This document shows positions 43,192 through 53,807 of a stretch of DNA of 64,000 bases, in pieces (positions within the stretch are counted from its first letter, which is position 1; every line of letters starts with the position of its first letter). The notes beneath the pieces are model-generated. The model worked only from the letters and a program-made list of their open reading frames with translations. It was not told the DNA's origin and did not search any database. The DNA lies in NCBI GenBank assembly GCA_019634415.1, contig JAHQVJ010000224.1, forward strand, positions 62,001 to 126,000. Reading direction: 5' to 3'. The position numbers and the translations under genes are program-made. This stretch comes from Myxococcales bacterium. GTDB taxonomy: Bacteria; Myxococcota_A; UBA796; GCA-2862545.

Positions 43192-45307
43192 GATGCAGCG
43201 ACGCATAGTCGATCACCTCGGCCTCCGACGGCGTGTGACCGAGCAGCCGCTGTGCGTCCCACAGGCGCTGCCCCTCCGACAGCGACGTGGCGCGCGCCTT
43301 CGCTGCGACGGCCGAGGACAGCCCCGTGCCGTGATGGGACAGGTGCAGCAGCCACGCCTCGGACGCCTCCATCCAGCGCTCCAGTGCCTCGAGGCTCACT
43401 GCACGCTGCCGCAGCGCCACCGGATGGCGGGGACGCTCGCGGAGCACGGCGTCGAGGTACTGCAGCCGCTCTCCGTGGCGTCCAGTCTGCTGCAGAGCGC
43501 GCAGGTACGGCCCATAGACCACCGCGTCCTCGAGATCCACGACGGCCTGGTAGCCCACGATGGCGGCCTCGAGGTCTCCCTGCTCCACCAGGAAGGCAGC
43601 CACGTTGGCCAGCCGCTCGGGCGGCGCATCGTCCAGGGCGTCCACCCAGTACAATCCTACCGGGAGGAGCTTCCACCCCGCCTGCATCGCACCAGGCACG
43701 CCCGCCGTCACGGCGTCGGCCCATGCAGGGGCAGCCTGCGACGGATCGAGCCGTGTCTGCGCCACGGCCCGCAGCTTCCACAGCTCGCGGTTCCACGGGG
43801 CGAGCACAACCGCCTCACCGGCGAGCTCGACGGCCCTGGCGGTGGATCCGGTCATCAACAGGGCATGGGACGCACTGCCCACCACGGTGGGGTTCGTGGG
43901 GTACGAGGCGAGGAGGTCAGAGGAGATCCTCTGCACCCTCGCCGTGTCGCCCGCCCCGACGGCGGTGGACAGCTCCGCCAGCTGCACGTCGGGACGCCAC
44001 GGCGCGAGGCGCTGCAGCCATCCTCGCGCGTGGGTGTCCTGCGGATCCGCCCGAAGGGCCAGGTGGGCACGCCGAACCACCGCAGTGCGGGCCTGCCAGA
44101 CACCGGCTCCCAGCTGTAGCACCACACACAGCCACAGCGCGACGCGAAGACGGGGAACAGCAACCGGAGTCCCGCGCGACTCCACGGCAGCGCTGCCCGC
44201 CACCGCTGCCGCCACGGCCATCGCCACCAGCGGGATCTGCAGCGGAAAGTCCACCATGGCGTACAGCAGCACCCCTCCGACGCCGATCCCCAGCCGCTGC
44301 ACGAACCGAGACGGTCGCCACCGCCAGGGTGCCAGGAGCACGACTGCGACCACCAGCGCCGCGATCCCGACCAACCCCGTCTCCGCTCCCCACTCGAGCC
44401 AGTCGTTGTGTGCGTGGCCCCATCCTCGCCAGGAGGCGCGACTCCGGTGGGGCTGGACGGCCTCCTCGAAGGTGCCCAGGCCAGCTCCCGTCAGCGGCTG
44501 GGCCCCCAGGAGTCGCAGGGTGGTGGTGTACAGCTCGAGCCTGCCCTCGGCGCTCACGGCGGTGTCGGAGCCGTGGCGGCTCGCCCACTGCGACACGACC
44601 CATCCCCCCGCCGGGAGGAGCGGCAGGCCGAGGAGGAGCGCGGGTCGCCACACCATGGCCGCCACCATCAACAGCTGCAGCCCCATCACCACCAGCGGAC
44701 CCGCCGCCGCCGTCCAGGCGATGGCCCCCACGAAGCCCACGGCCAGCACCGCCGCCACCAGTCGCTGCTCCGTGCGACGGTTGGACAGGGCGGTACCCAG
44801 GGCCACCGGCGTAGCGAGAAGCAGGAAGCCCGCGAAGTGATTGGGGTTGACGAAGGGAGCGTAGAAGCGCGTCCGTGAGCTCTCTGGGGCCCACACGCCG
44901 AAGAGCGCGTCGAGCTGCAGCACACCGTGCGCCGCCGCGAGCCCCGCCACCCCCGCCGAGCCCCACAACAGCGGCCACAGCAGCGCCTGCGGGTTGCGCG
45001 TGGCAGCCGAGATCGCCGCCACCGCCAGCGCACACCCCCCGATCAACACCACGTGGGTGATGGCCGTCAGCGTGTCCTCGGGATGGGTGCCCACACCGGG
45101 GATCAGACCCGGCAGCGTAGCGGCCGCCAGACAGGCACCTGCCACCGATACCGTCCAGGCAGCTCCTGCTCGGCCCAGATCGCGCTCCGAGAACCTCGCC
45201 GCCATCGCCAGGCTGATCGCCACCAAGACGTGGAGAATGGCTCGCGTACCGTGATGAACGCCCGCGAAGGCCACCCCGGCGACCACGAACGCCCCGCCCA
45301 GGGACAC
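43091..45307 (-). CDS. O-antigen ligase-like protein with C-terminal TPR-like region, copy 2
   Basis: 738 aa from GTG 45307. The frame is open back to ATG 45397, but that stretch lies inside the Tyr-rich tail of the kinase gene and reads as its frame shadow. The first 430 residues have about 11 membrane helices with the O-antigen-ligase loop: FVNPNHFAGFLLL, then GRLELYTTTLRLL, GAGLGTFEEA and HAHNDWLEWGAETGLVG. The remainder is alpha-helical and TPR-like, probably periplasmic. Such Wzy-TPR fusions occur in exopolysaccharide and glycosylation systems. Located directly after the kinase gene. Confidence 0.85.
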   Translation of the reverse strand: MSLGGAFVVAGVAFAGVHHGTRAILHVLVAISLAMAARFSERDLGRAGAAWTVSVAGACLAAATLPGLIPGVGTHPEDTLTAITHVVLIGGCALAVAAISAATRNPQALLWPLLWGSAGVAGLAAAHGVLQLDALFGVWAPESSRTRFYAPFVNPNHFAGFLLLATPVALGTALSNRRTEQRLVAAVLAVGFVGAIAWTAAAGPLVVMGLQLLMVAAMVWRPALLLGLPLLPAGGWVVSQWASRHGSDTAVSAEGRLELYTTTLRLLGAQPLTGAGLGTFEEAVQPHRSRASWRGWGHAHNDWLEWGAETGLVGIAALVVAVVLLAPWRWRPSRFVQRLGIGVGGVLLYAMVDFPLQIPLVAMAVAAAVAGSAAVESRGTPVAVPRLRVALWLCVVLQLGAGVWQARTAVVRRAHLALRADPQDTHARGWLQRLAPWRPDVQLAELSTAVGAGDTARVQRISSDLLASYPTNPTVVGSASHALLMTGSTARAVELAGEAVVLAPWNRELWKLRAVAQTRLDPSQAAPAWADAVTAGVPGAMQAGWKLLPVGLYWVDALDDAPPERLANVAAFLVEQGDLEAAIVGYQAVVDLEDAVVYGPYLRALQQTGRHGERLQYLDAVLRERPRHPVALRQRAVSLEALERWMEASEAWLLHLSHHGTGLSSAVAAKARATSLSEGQRLWDAQRLLGHTPSEAEVIDYASLHLSFGERRRCAQILAELGSSSAPARRLEDRCASR

Positions 45308-45338
45308 CCTCGCCCCTCGGAGCCAGCCGAGGTCGGAG

Positions 45339-47462
45339 CTACTTGGCAGCTGGCTTCTCGGGCTCTTCGTCGTATCGGTAGCGATAGCCGTAGCCATAGC
45401 CGTAGCCGTAGTACTTGTAGCTGGTGCGCCGCTGGTTGAAGTCCACGGCGTTGATGACCACGCCGTAGATGTGCGCCCCCACCTGCTGCAGCCCCGTCAG
45501 CGCCTCGCGCACCACCGAGCGGGCCGTGACCTGCTCTCGCACCACCAGCACCACGCCGTCCACGTGGCGCGACAGCAGGCGAGCGTCCGACACGATCACC
45601 GAGGGCGGCGAGTCGATGATCACCAGGTCGAAGCGACGCGACAGGTCGTCGAGGACCCGCTGGAAACCAGCTGCGGTGAGCAGCTCGTCGGGTCGCTCGC
45701 CGGCGTGACCCGAGGGCAGGAAGAACAGGTTCGGGACCTGCGACGAGATCAAGACCTCGTCCATGTTGCCGCCGAGGATCAGGGAGGTGAGTCCCGGGGA
45801 GCGCTCCACGCCGAACACCTTGTGGATGCGGGGTCGGCGCAGATCGCAGTCCACCACCACCACCGTGCGGTTCGCGCTGGCATAGGCGATGGCCAGCCGC
45901 ACCGCCGTGCTGGTCTTGCCCTCCGAGGAGATGGCGCTGGTGACCAGGATCCGCTTGGGCACGCTGACGGGGTTCAGATCGAGCACCGTGCGCACACCGC
46001 GAGCGGCCTCCGCCAGCACGGAGCGCGGATGCACGTGGGAGTACAGCGCCCGGTCTCCCTCGTGGTCCTCGTCGTCCACCACCGGCACCGCTCCCAGGAA
46101 CGGGACCCGCAGGTAGGTGGCCACCTCCACCGGGCTCGAGATGCTGTCGTCGAACCACTCCCGGGCGAAGGCGATGCCGAATCCCAGCACGATCCCCGAC
46201 AGCAGACCCAGCAGCAGGTTGATCGAGATGATCGGGTACGTGGGCCGACGCGGCGCCTTGGCGCGCTCCAGGATCCGGATGCGGTTGAACTGAGTCTGCG
46301 CCTGCAGCTCCAGCTCGCCGGAGCGCGAGCGCAGCCGCTGGTAGAAGGCCTTGGCCGTGGTCAGATCGGCCCGCTTGCGCTCGTACTCACCCCAGATCTC
46401 CTGCAGACCCAGGATCTGGTCCTTGCCGTCCCCGATGGCGTTGTCGAGGCTGTTGCGCTTGTTCACCAGCAGCGTGAGCTTCGCTCGCTCGGCCGACAGC
46501 GTCTTCTCCACCTCGGACTTCAGCTCGGCCTCGATGGCCCTCAGCTCGGCATCCGCGGCACGCCGCTCGGGCATCTTCTCGCCATAGATGGCGCTCACCC
46601 GTGCGTGCTCCGCCAACGCCACCGCGTAGCGGGAGATGAGGGACTGGATCAGCGGGGTCGCCATCTCCTTGGCGAGGTCCTCGTAGCGGCCCTGCTTCAG
46701 CAGCGCGGAGTAGTTGGAGACCAGCGTGCGCTGCAGCACCACCTCGGTGTTGAGCTCCCCGTAGGCCTCGTTCAGGGAGTCCATGCGGGACTCCATGCTG
46801 GACTCGGCGTCGGAGTCGTCCGAGGACCCAGCCAGGTCGTGCTGGCGCTCGAAGTCGTTGAGCTCCTTGGCGTACTCCTCGATCCGGCCTTCGTACTCGG
46901 TGATCTGCTCCTTGAGCCATGTCCGCGCTGTCTTCGCGGCGTCGGTGTTGGCCGCCAGGGACTCGTTCTGGAACACCTCGGCCACCAGGTTGGCGAGCAT
47001 CGCCGAGACCTCCGGATCCGGGGTGGTCAGCGAGATGTCGATGAGCTCGGTGCCCTTGCGCTGCTGAGCCGACAGGGAGCGCCGGATCTCACCCGGGGTC
47101 TCGGGTCGGTACCCCTCCTGCCCCGCCGCCAGCTCCTCGAACCGAACGAGCACCTTCTCCGACAGCGAAGGCGACTCGACGATGGCCAGCTTCGTGGCCA
47201 TGTCGATGTTCCGGTTCCACGACGCCGTGAGATCGGTCACCACGCCGTCGGTGTTGATCTCCTTGGCGGCCACGGGAGCCACCTGGATGACCGACACGGC
47301 CTTGTACTGCCGGGTGGCCAGCGCCGAGTAGAGCACCGCGATGGCCAAGCAGACCAACACCGAGCCCACGATGACGCGCCGCTGCAGCTGCAGGATGGCC
47401 CACAGATCGGACAGGGAGATCCCCTGCTCCTCGACTCCTCCATCGTTGGCGACAGGCTCCAT
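45339..47462 (-). CDS. Wzc/GumC-like chain-length determinant with BY-kinase domain
   Basis: 707 aa. The Wzz domain lies at the N-terminus with membrane helix VIVGSVLVCLAIAVLYSAL (about 30-50), followed by long periplasmic coiled-coil helices and a second helix (about 420-440). The BY-kinase has Walker A SSEGKTS (K516), A' motif VVVDCDLRRP (D538, D540) and Walker B LVIIDSPP. The C-terminal tail has nine tyrosines in Y-x repeats (YKYYGYGYGYGYRYRY), the autophosphorylation cluster. It controls polymer length and export together with the Wza-like protein at 37886. It precedes the second Wzy-like gene. Confidence 0.95.
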   Translation of the reverse strand: MEPVANDGGVEEQGISLSDLWAILQLQRRVIVGSVLVCLAIAVLYSALATRQYKAVSVIQVAPVAAKEINTDGVVTDLTASWNRNIDMATKLAIVESPSLSEKVLVRFEELAAGQEGYRPETPGEIRRSLSAQQRKGTELIDISLTTPDPEVSAMLANLVAEVFQNESLAANTDAAKTARTWLKEQITEYEGRIEEYAKELNDFERQHDLAGSSDDSDAESSMESRMDSLNEAYGELNTEVVLQRTLVSNYSALLKQGRYEDLAKEMATPLIQSLISRYAVALAEHARVSAIYGEKMPERRAADAELRAIEAELKSEVEKTLSAERAKLTLLVNKRNSLDNAIGDGKDQILGLQEIWGEYERKRADLTTAKAFYQRLRSRSGELELQAQTQFNRIRILERAKAPRRPTYPIISINLLLGLLSGIVLGFGIAFAREWFDDSISSPVEVATYLRVPFLGAVPVVDDEDHEGDRALYSHVHPRSVLAEAARGVRTVLDLNPVSVPKRILVTSAISSEGKTSTAVRLAIAYASANRTVVVVDCDLRRPRIHKVFGVERSPGLTSLILGGNMDEVLISSQVPNLFFLPSGHAGERPDELLTAAGFQRVLDDLSRRFDLVIIDSPPSVIVSDARLLSRHVDGVVLVVREQVTARSVVREALTGLQQVGAHIYGVVINAVDFNQRRTSYKYYGYGYGYGYRYRYDEEPEKPAAK
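45372..45412 (-). repeat. Hexamer-like repeat encoding Tyr-Gly tail of the BY-kinase
   Basis: A run of six-base units of type (G/A)TAGCC on the plus strand, partly degenerate, encodes alternating Tyr-Gly and Tyr-Arg residues. Such runs can change length by slipped replication, which would alter the number of phosphorylatable tyrosines. Confidence 0.55.
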
Positions 47463-47529
47463 CGACGTCCACTCCGGCCGCAGCTGCGGTTTGCCAGGCG
47501 TAACCTAGCCGCCTCACACACTCGACGTG

Positions 47530-48807
<1,278 letters not shown>

Positions 48808-48868
48808 AGGTCCCTCGTTGACGAATGGCCGAGTCACGGCCAGGTGTTGGCTGTAGCCCAGTCTGCCG

Positions 48869-49981
48869 TCAGAGGCGCAGGGCCCGTGCCATCACGTCGT
48901 TGACCTTGTGCACATCGTAGACGTCGGCTGCACGCTGGCGACTCTGCCGCCCGTGCTGCTCCGCCAGCTCCGGCTGCTGGATGTAGCGACGCATCGCACG
49001 GGCCAGGTCATCGGCACTCCCCACCGCCACGAGGAAGCCGTTCCTTCCGTGCTCCACGGTCTGCCGGCACCCCGGTGCGTCGGTGGTGATCACGGCCCGC
49101 TGGGTGGACATCGCCTCGAGCACGGAGCGCGGCGTGCCCTCCCGATACGAGGGCAGCACGAACACGTGACACTCGGCCAGGTAGCGCCCCACGTCGTCGG
49201 TGGGACCGACCACCTCCACCACCCCTTCCTCGGCCCAGCCGTCCACCTGTACCTGCGTCACCCCCGATGGATTCGCGTCGGTGGGACCCACGAGCACGAA
49301 GCGAGCGTCGTGACCCTCCGTTCTCAGACGGCGAGCCGCCTCCACGAACTCCAGCAGCCCCTTGTCGCGCAGCAGCCGGCCCACGAACAGGAACGACAGC
49401 GGCAGCGCCGGAAGCGGCCTCACCGGAAACTGCTCCAGATCGATGCCCGATCCGCTGACCTGCACCACGGGCTGCTCGGGAGCGATCAGCCCGATGCGCC
49501 GCAGGTCCGACTCGTCGTCGGGGTTCTGCATGATGATGGTGTGACTGCGCGACAGCGCCTTGCGGTACAGCGGCAACGCGAGGCGCCGCACCACACGCGC
49601 CCTTCGGCCTCCGCCCTCCATGAACAGGTACCCGAGGCCCGTGACCATGCTCGCTCGGTGGGACACCCCCGCCATCCACCCGGCGAGGGTTCCGTACACC
49701 ACTGGCTTGACGTTGTAGGTGAACAGCAGATCCGGAGCCAGCTGCCGCAGACGACGCGCCAAGCGCAGCGTGGCCCGCAGGTCGCGGTCCGCCCGCACGC
49801 TGGCGCGCTGCAGCGGGCACTCCTCGTAGCTCGCACCCAGCTCGGCGAGGCCCTCCGGGGGGTGTGGATCGGGGCTCATCGCCACCACCTCGTGGCCAGC
49901 CTCGATCATGCGGCGGATCAAGTGTCCCCGAAAGCGAACCAGCGATCCGCCGAAGCCGGAGATAACCACCACTCTGCCCAC
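48869..49981 (-). CDS. GT4-type glycosyltransferase (PglA-like)
   Basis: 370 aa from GTG 49981, chosen because GGGAGG sits a few bases upstream and the sequence goes straight into the first strand (VVVISGFGGSLVRFRGHL). The N-terminal domain resembles PglA/CapM-type HexNAc transferases, with a TYNVKPVVYGTLAGW motif. The donor domain starts FLFVGRLLRDKGLLEF and has the E-x7-E-type motif in PSYREGTPRSVLEAMS. It adds a sugar to the lipid-linked intermediate. The first 74 bp overlap the divergent sulfotransferase start. Confidence 0.9.
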   Translation of the reverse strand: MGRVVVISGFGGSLVRFRGHLIRRMIEAGHEVVAMSPDPHPPEGLAELGASYEECPLQRASVRADRDLRATLRLARRLRQLAPDLLFTYNVKPVVYGTLAGWMAGVSHRASMVTGLGYLFMEGGGRRARVVRRLALPLYRKALSRSHTIIMQNPDDESDLRRIGLIAPEQPVVQVSGSGIDLEQFPVRPLPALPLSFLFVGRLLRDKGLLEFVEAARRLRTEGHDARFVLVGPTDANPSGVTQVQVDGWAEEGVVEVVGPTDDVGRYLAECHVFVLPSYREGTPRSVLEAMSTQRAVITTDAPGCRQTVEHGRNGFLVAVGSADDLARAMRRYIQQPELAEQHGRQSRQRAADVYDVHKVNDVMARALRL

Positions 49982-50930
49982 GCTTCCTCCCGAGGTCGTT
50001 CTGCCGCCCGCCCAGCCGGATCTGTTCGTCGTAGGTGCGCCCAAGTCGGGTACCACGTCGGTGTACGCGTATCTGCAACAGCATCCCGAGGTGTACATGC
50101 CGGCGGGAAGTGGGCGCGCCAAGGAGCCGCACCACTTCTGCCCGGACCTGTACTCTCCTCGCTACGTCCACGACAGACAGCGCTACGAGACACTCTTCGA
50201 CTGCGACGACGCCCGAAGCGCCAAGCGCGTGGGAGAGGCCTCGGTGTTCTACCTGTACTCCGAGCAGGCCCCCACCCTCATCCACGAGTACAGCCCGGAT
50301 GCTCGCATCGTGGCGATGCTGCGCAACCCCGTGGACATGATCCATTCCCTGCACAGCCAGCGCCTGTTCAGCGGCCACGAGGAGATCGAGGACTTCGCCG
50401 AGGCGCTGGCCGCCGAGCCGGAGCGCGCCAGGGGAGAGCGCCTCCCCGCCCACGGCCACCCCGTCCAGGCCCTGCAGTACCGACGGCTCGGCCGCTACGC
50501 ATCGTTCCTGCAGCGCTACCTCGACACCTTCGGGCCCGAGCGCGTGCACGTGATCCTCTTCGACGACTTCACCACCGACACCCCGCACAGCTACCGCTCG
50601 CTGCTGCAGTTCCTCGAGGTGGATCCGGCTCACGTGCCGGACTTCCGGGTGGTGAACCCCAACAGCCGGGTGCGAAGCACGAGGCTGCGCAATTTCCTGA
50701 AGTTCTCTCGCTGGTCGACACCGCTGAAGGCTGCAGGGCGACGCATCATGTCTGCAGAACACAGACGAGCCCTGGCTGCTCGGATCCAATCCGCCAATCA
50801 GGTGGTGGCCCCCCGCCCGGCGATGCACACCGACCTGAGGCGATCCTTGATCGAGGAGTTCGCGCCGCACAATCGACAACTCGAAGCGCTGTTGGGACGA
50901 GATCTGGGGACGTGGTTACCCAGCTGGTGA
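49908..50930 (+). CDS. PAPS-dependent sulfotransferase
   Basis: 340 aa. The 5'-phosphosulfate loop is LFVVGAPKSGTTSVYAYL and the 3'-phosphate motif is VAMLRNPVDMIHSLHS. It moves sulfate from PAPS to a hydroxyl or amine, most likely on the locus glycan. The start is uncertain: ATG 49908 is the only standard start before the P-loop, but it overlaps the divergent glycosyltransferase by 74 bp, and no ribosome binding site is seen. Its stop overlaps the next start (TGATG). First gene of the long plus-strand operon to 59927. Confidence 0.85.
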   Translation: MRRIKCPRKRTSDPPKPEITTTLPTLPPEVVLPPAQPDLFVVGAPKSGTTSVYAYLQQHPEVYMPAGSGRAKEPHHFCPDLYSPRYVHDRQRYETLFDCDDARSAKRVGEASVFYLYSEQAPTLIHEYSPDARIVAMLRNPVDMIHSLHSQRLFSGHEEIEDFAEALAAEPERARGERLPAHGHPVQALQYRRLGRYASFLQRYLDTFGPERVHVILFDDFTTDTPHSYRSLLQFLEVDPAHVPDFRVVNPNSRVRSTRLRNFLKFSRWSTPLKAAGRRIMSAEHRRALAARIQSANQVVAPRPAMHTDLRRSLIEEFAPHNRQLEALLGRDLGTWLPSW

Positions 50931-51661
50931 TGTCAGATACCTCCCATTGGCGACAGATCGACCCTGATCCCAACGGTGTGGCTGTGCGAGAGCACCTCCT
51001 CGCCACCGTGCGCGACGTCCGCCGCGGCACGGTCGTCAAGACGCGAATGTTCGAGCAGTTCGTGGCGGGCAGGACCACCCTCGACATCGGGGTCGTGGCC
51101 CATCAGGTGGAGCGCACCCGCACGTCTGGCTGGAAGCACGACCTCATCCGCTCGAGCGCCTCGCGCACCGTGGGCATCGACATCGTGGAAGAGGGGGTGC
51201 GCGAGCTGGTGGCACGAGGCTACGACGTGCGCCTCGTGGACGCCACCTCCGACACGGACCTCGGGGAGCGTTTCGAGCGAGTGGTCATCGGCGACGTCAT
51301 CGAGCACGTCGATCAGCCGGTTCGTCTCTTGCAGTTCGCAGAGCGCCACCTGGCCCCCGGAGGCGCCATCCTCGCCTCCACGCCCAACCCCTACTTCGTG
51401 GGCAACATCGTGGCCGCCGTTCGCGACGGCACCTTCGTGGCCAACGCCGAGCACGTCAGCTGGATCACGCCCACCATGGCGCTGGAGCTGGCCCATCGCG
51501 CCGGGCTCGAGCTGCAGGGGATCTGGCAGACCCAAGGCGAGGGCGCGTCCAGGCTGCGCAAGGTCGCCCTGGCGCTGCTACAGCGCGCCGGCCAGCGGGA
51601 CAGCGAGCTGTTCTGCACGTCCTACGGCTATGTGTTCGGACGCCCCGGAGAGTCGGAATGA
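50930..51661 (+). CDS. Class I SAM-dependent methyltransferase
   Basis: 243 aa. The SAM motif I is TLDIGVVAHQ, a variant with few glycines; the acidic end of beta2 is VGIDIVEEGV and the post-core motif is VVIGDVIEHVDQPVRLL. The C-terminal part has ILASTPNPYFVGNI. A glycan O-methyltransferase is likely from context. Coupled upstream by TGATG and downstream by ATGA. Confidence 0.85.
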   Translation: MSDTSHWRQIDPDPNGVAVREHLLATVRDVRRGTVVKTRMFEQFVAGRTTLDIGVVAHQVERTRTSGWKHDLIRSSASRTVGIDIVEEGVRELVARGYDVRLVDATSDTDLGERFERVVIGDVIEHVDQPVRLLQFAERHLAPGGAILASTPNPYFVGNIVAAVRDGTFVANAEHVSWITPTMALELAHRAGLELQGIWQTQGEGASRLRKVALALLQRAGQRDSELFCTSYGYVFGRPGESE

Positions 51662-52683
51662 CCCCCTTTCAGGAGCTGCAGCAGGCCCTGCGCGCCTCCC
51701 CGCAGCAGTGGCTCGTCACCGGAGCCGGTGGCTTCATCGGCTCGCACCTCGTCGAGACCCTGCTCACGCTGGGCCAGCGCGTGGTGGGGCTCGACGACTT
51801 CTCCACCGGTCGCCGCAGCAACCTCTGGGACGTGAAGCGTCGGGTGGGGCCGCAGGCCTACGAGCGATTCCATTTGATCGAGGGCGACATCCGCGACGAG
51901 GCGATCTGCACGACCGCCTGCGCCGAGGTGGATCGCGTGCTGCACCAGGCCGCCCTGGGCTCCGTGCCGCGGAGCATCGAGCAGCCACAGCGGACCCACG
52001 CGGTGAACGTCGACGGCTTCGTCAACATCGCGCTGGCAGCCTCCGAGCGGCAGCTGCCCTTCGTGTACGCCTCGTCGTCGAGCGTGTACGGCGACCACGC
52101 GGAGCTGCCCAAGCGAGAGCCAGCCCTGGGCGATCCCCTGTCGCCCTACGCCGCCTCCAAGCGGGTCGACGAGATCTACGCCGCCGCCTTCCGCACCAGC
52201 TACGGCCTTCGCGCGGTGGGGCTGCGCTACTTCAACGTGGTGGGCCCCCGGCAGGATCCGGCGGGCGCCTATGCAGCTGTCATCCCGAAGTGGCTGGCCG
52301 CCTTCAAGTCCGGCAAGCGTCCCTACATCAACGGCGACGGGCTCACCTCCCGCGACTTCTGCCCCGTGGCCAACGTGGTGCAGGCCAACCTCCTCGCCGC
52401 CTACGCCGACGACGACGCCGTGGGGCAAGCCTACAACGTGGGCCTCAACCAGCGCACCGATCTGAACCAGCTGTTCGCGCTGCTGCGCGACGGGATGGCC
52501 GCCCGCGGCGTGGACTGCGCCGAGGTTCAGCCGGAGTACCGGGACTTCCGCGCCGGCGACGTGCGCCACAGCGATGCCGACGTGTCGCTGGCGCGCGACC
52601 GACTGGGCTACGTGCCCGAGCAGACGCTGGCGGACTGCCTCGGCGAGACCATGGACTGGTTTCTCGAGAACGAGGCGTCGTGA
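51658..52683 (+). CDS. UDP-N-acetylglucosamine 4-epimerase (WbpP/TviC-like SDR)
   Basis: 341 aa. NAD motif TGAGGFIGSH (22-28 for GxGGxxG), active-site Y164-x3-K168 in SPYAASKR, and GLRYFNVVGPRQDPAGAYAAVIP. These stretches, and LHQAALGSVPRSI, are the hallmarks of WbpP and TviC, which interconvert UDP-GlcNAc/UDP-GalNAc or their uronic acids. It supplies the GalNAc(A) donor with the dehydrogenase at 47530, although that gene is on the other strand. ATGA overlap upstream, GTGA downstream. Confidence 0.92.
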   Translation: MTPFQELQQALRASPQQWLVTGAGGFIGSHLVETLLTLGQRVVGLDDFSTGRRSNLWDVKRRVGPQAYERFHLIEGDIRDEAICTTACAEVDRVLHQAALGSVPRSIEQPQRTHAVNVDGFVNIALAASERQLPFVYASSSSVYGDHAELPKREPALGDPLSPYAASKRVDEIYAAAFRTSYGLRAVGLRYFNVVGPRQDPAGAYAAVIPKWLAAFKSGKRPYINGDGLTSRDFCPVANVVQANLLAAYADDDAVGQAYNVGLNQRTDLNQLFALLRDGMAARGVDCAEVQPEYRDFRAGDVRHSDADVSLARDRLGYVPEQTLADCLGETMDWFLENEAS

Positions 52684-53795
52684 CCACCGAGCGTTGTCCC
52701 GTCGCCTTCTTCAGCCCCATGTTGGCGGACGGGGGGCTGGAGCGAGTGATCGTGCGGCTGCTGCACCACCTCGATCGGACCCGATTCGATCCCGCATTGG
52801 TGGTGGTGAGACCCGGTGGCGCCCTGTTCGACGAGCTTCCCGCAGACGTGCCGCGCACCGTGCTCGGCGCGCCGCGCCTGGCCGCCTCCATTCGGCCCCT
52901 GGCGCGCTACCTGGCCACGCAGCGACCCGACGTGCTGTTCGCGGGCGGCGGCGCAGGACCCATCGCCGTGATCGCCCGGGAGCTGTCGGGTGTCGACACC
53001 CGTGTGGTGGTGTCGGAGCGTTCCTCGCTGCGCCGATCGGATCGCAGCCGCCGCCGGGCCGCCGCCGAGTGGGCGCTCAAGGCCGTCACCTATCGGCGCG
53101 CCGACCTCGTCACGGCGGTCTCCGATGGCGTGAAGCAGGAGCTACAGCAGCTGCTGCGCATCCCCTCGCGTCGCCTGCGCACCCTGTACAACCCCATCGT
53201 CGACGAGACGGTGCTGGCACGCGCCGAGGAGCCCGTGGACCATCCGTGGTTCGCCCCGGACCAGCCACCGGTGCTGCTCGCCGTGGGTCGGCTGGTGCAC
53301 ATCAAGGACTACCCCACCCTCTTCCGCGCCTTCGCCCGCATCCGCGCCCAGACTCCCGCGCGCCTGCTCGTCCTCGGGGAAGGCGAGCAGCGAGACGAGC
53401 TACAGCGGCAGCTCGCTGCGCTGGGACTGACGGAGGCAGTGCAGCTGCACGGATTCGATCCCAACCCCTACCGCTACATGGCGCGCGCCACCGCCTTGGT
53501 GCACGCCAGTCGAGCCGAGGGCCTGCCCGGCGTGCACATCCAGGCCATGGCCTGCGGCACACCGGTGGTGTCCACCGACTGCGATCACGGGCCGCGAGAG
53601 ATCATCGTGCGCCCTGGCCACGACGGGATCCTCGTACCCGTCGGCGACGAGGTGGCGCTGGCCGAGGGGGTGCTCATGCTCCTGCGCGACGCCGACGTTC
53701 GCAACCGCATGGGTGCAGCTGCCGCGACCAGCGCCCAGCGCTTCACCAACGCCCGCACCCTGGCAGCCTACGAGCACGCGCTCGCCGAGGCCTGA
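52680..53795 (+). CDS. GT4-type glycosyltransferase
   Basis: 371 aa from GTG 52680 (GTGA overlap with the epimerase stop). The sequence begins VAFFSPMLADGGLERVIVRLLHHL, with the glycine-rich loop of GT4 enzymes, and the donor domain starts LLAVGRLVHIKDYPTLFRAF with HASRAEGLPGVHIQAMACGTP (E-x7-E-type). A retaining transferase building the repeat unit on the cytoplasmic face; donor unknown. A 12-nt gap to the next gene is the only non-overlapping junction in this operon. Confidence 0.92.
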   Translation: MTTERCPVAFFSPMLADGGLERVIVRLLHHLDRTRFDPALVVVRPGGALFDELPADVPRTVLGAPRLAASIRPLARYLATQRPDVLFAGGGAGPIAVIARELSGVDTRVVVSERSSLRRSDRSRRRAAAEWALKAVTYRRADLVTAVSDGVKQELQQLLRIPSRRLRTLYNPIVDETVLARAEEPVDHPWFAPDQPPVLLAVGRLVHIKDYPTLFRAFARIRAQTPARLLVLGEGEQRDELQRQLAALGLTEAVQLHGFDPNPYRYMARATALVHASRAEGLPGVHIQAMACGTPVVSTDCDHGPREIIVRPGHDGILVPVGDEVALAEGVLMLLRDADVRNRMGAAAATSAQRFTNARTLAAYEHALAEA

Positions 53796-53807
53796 CGGAG
53801 GCCCCCC

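Noticed and set aside
45308..45397. ATG 45397 as the start of the second Wzy-like gene
   Set aside because: The extra residues are a frame shadow of the Tyr-Gly repeat tail of the kinase; GTG 45307 lies after the kinase stop.
48908..50929. Long N-terminal extension upstream of the methyltransferase (50930)
   Set aside because: The extension runs antisense to the glycosyltransferase and through the sulfotransferase in another frame; TGATG coupling sets the start at 50930.
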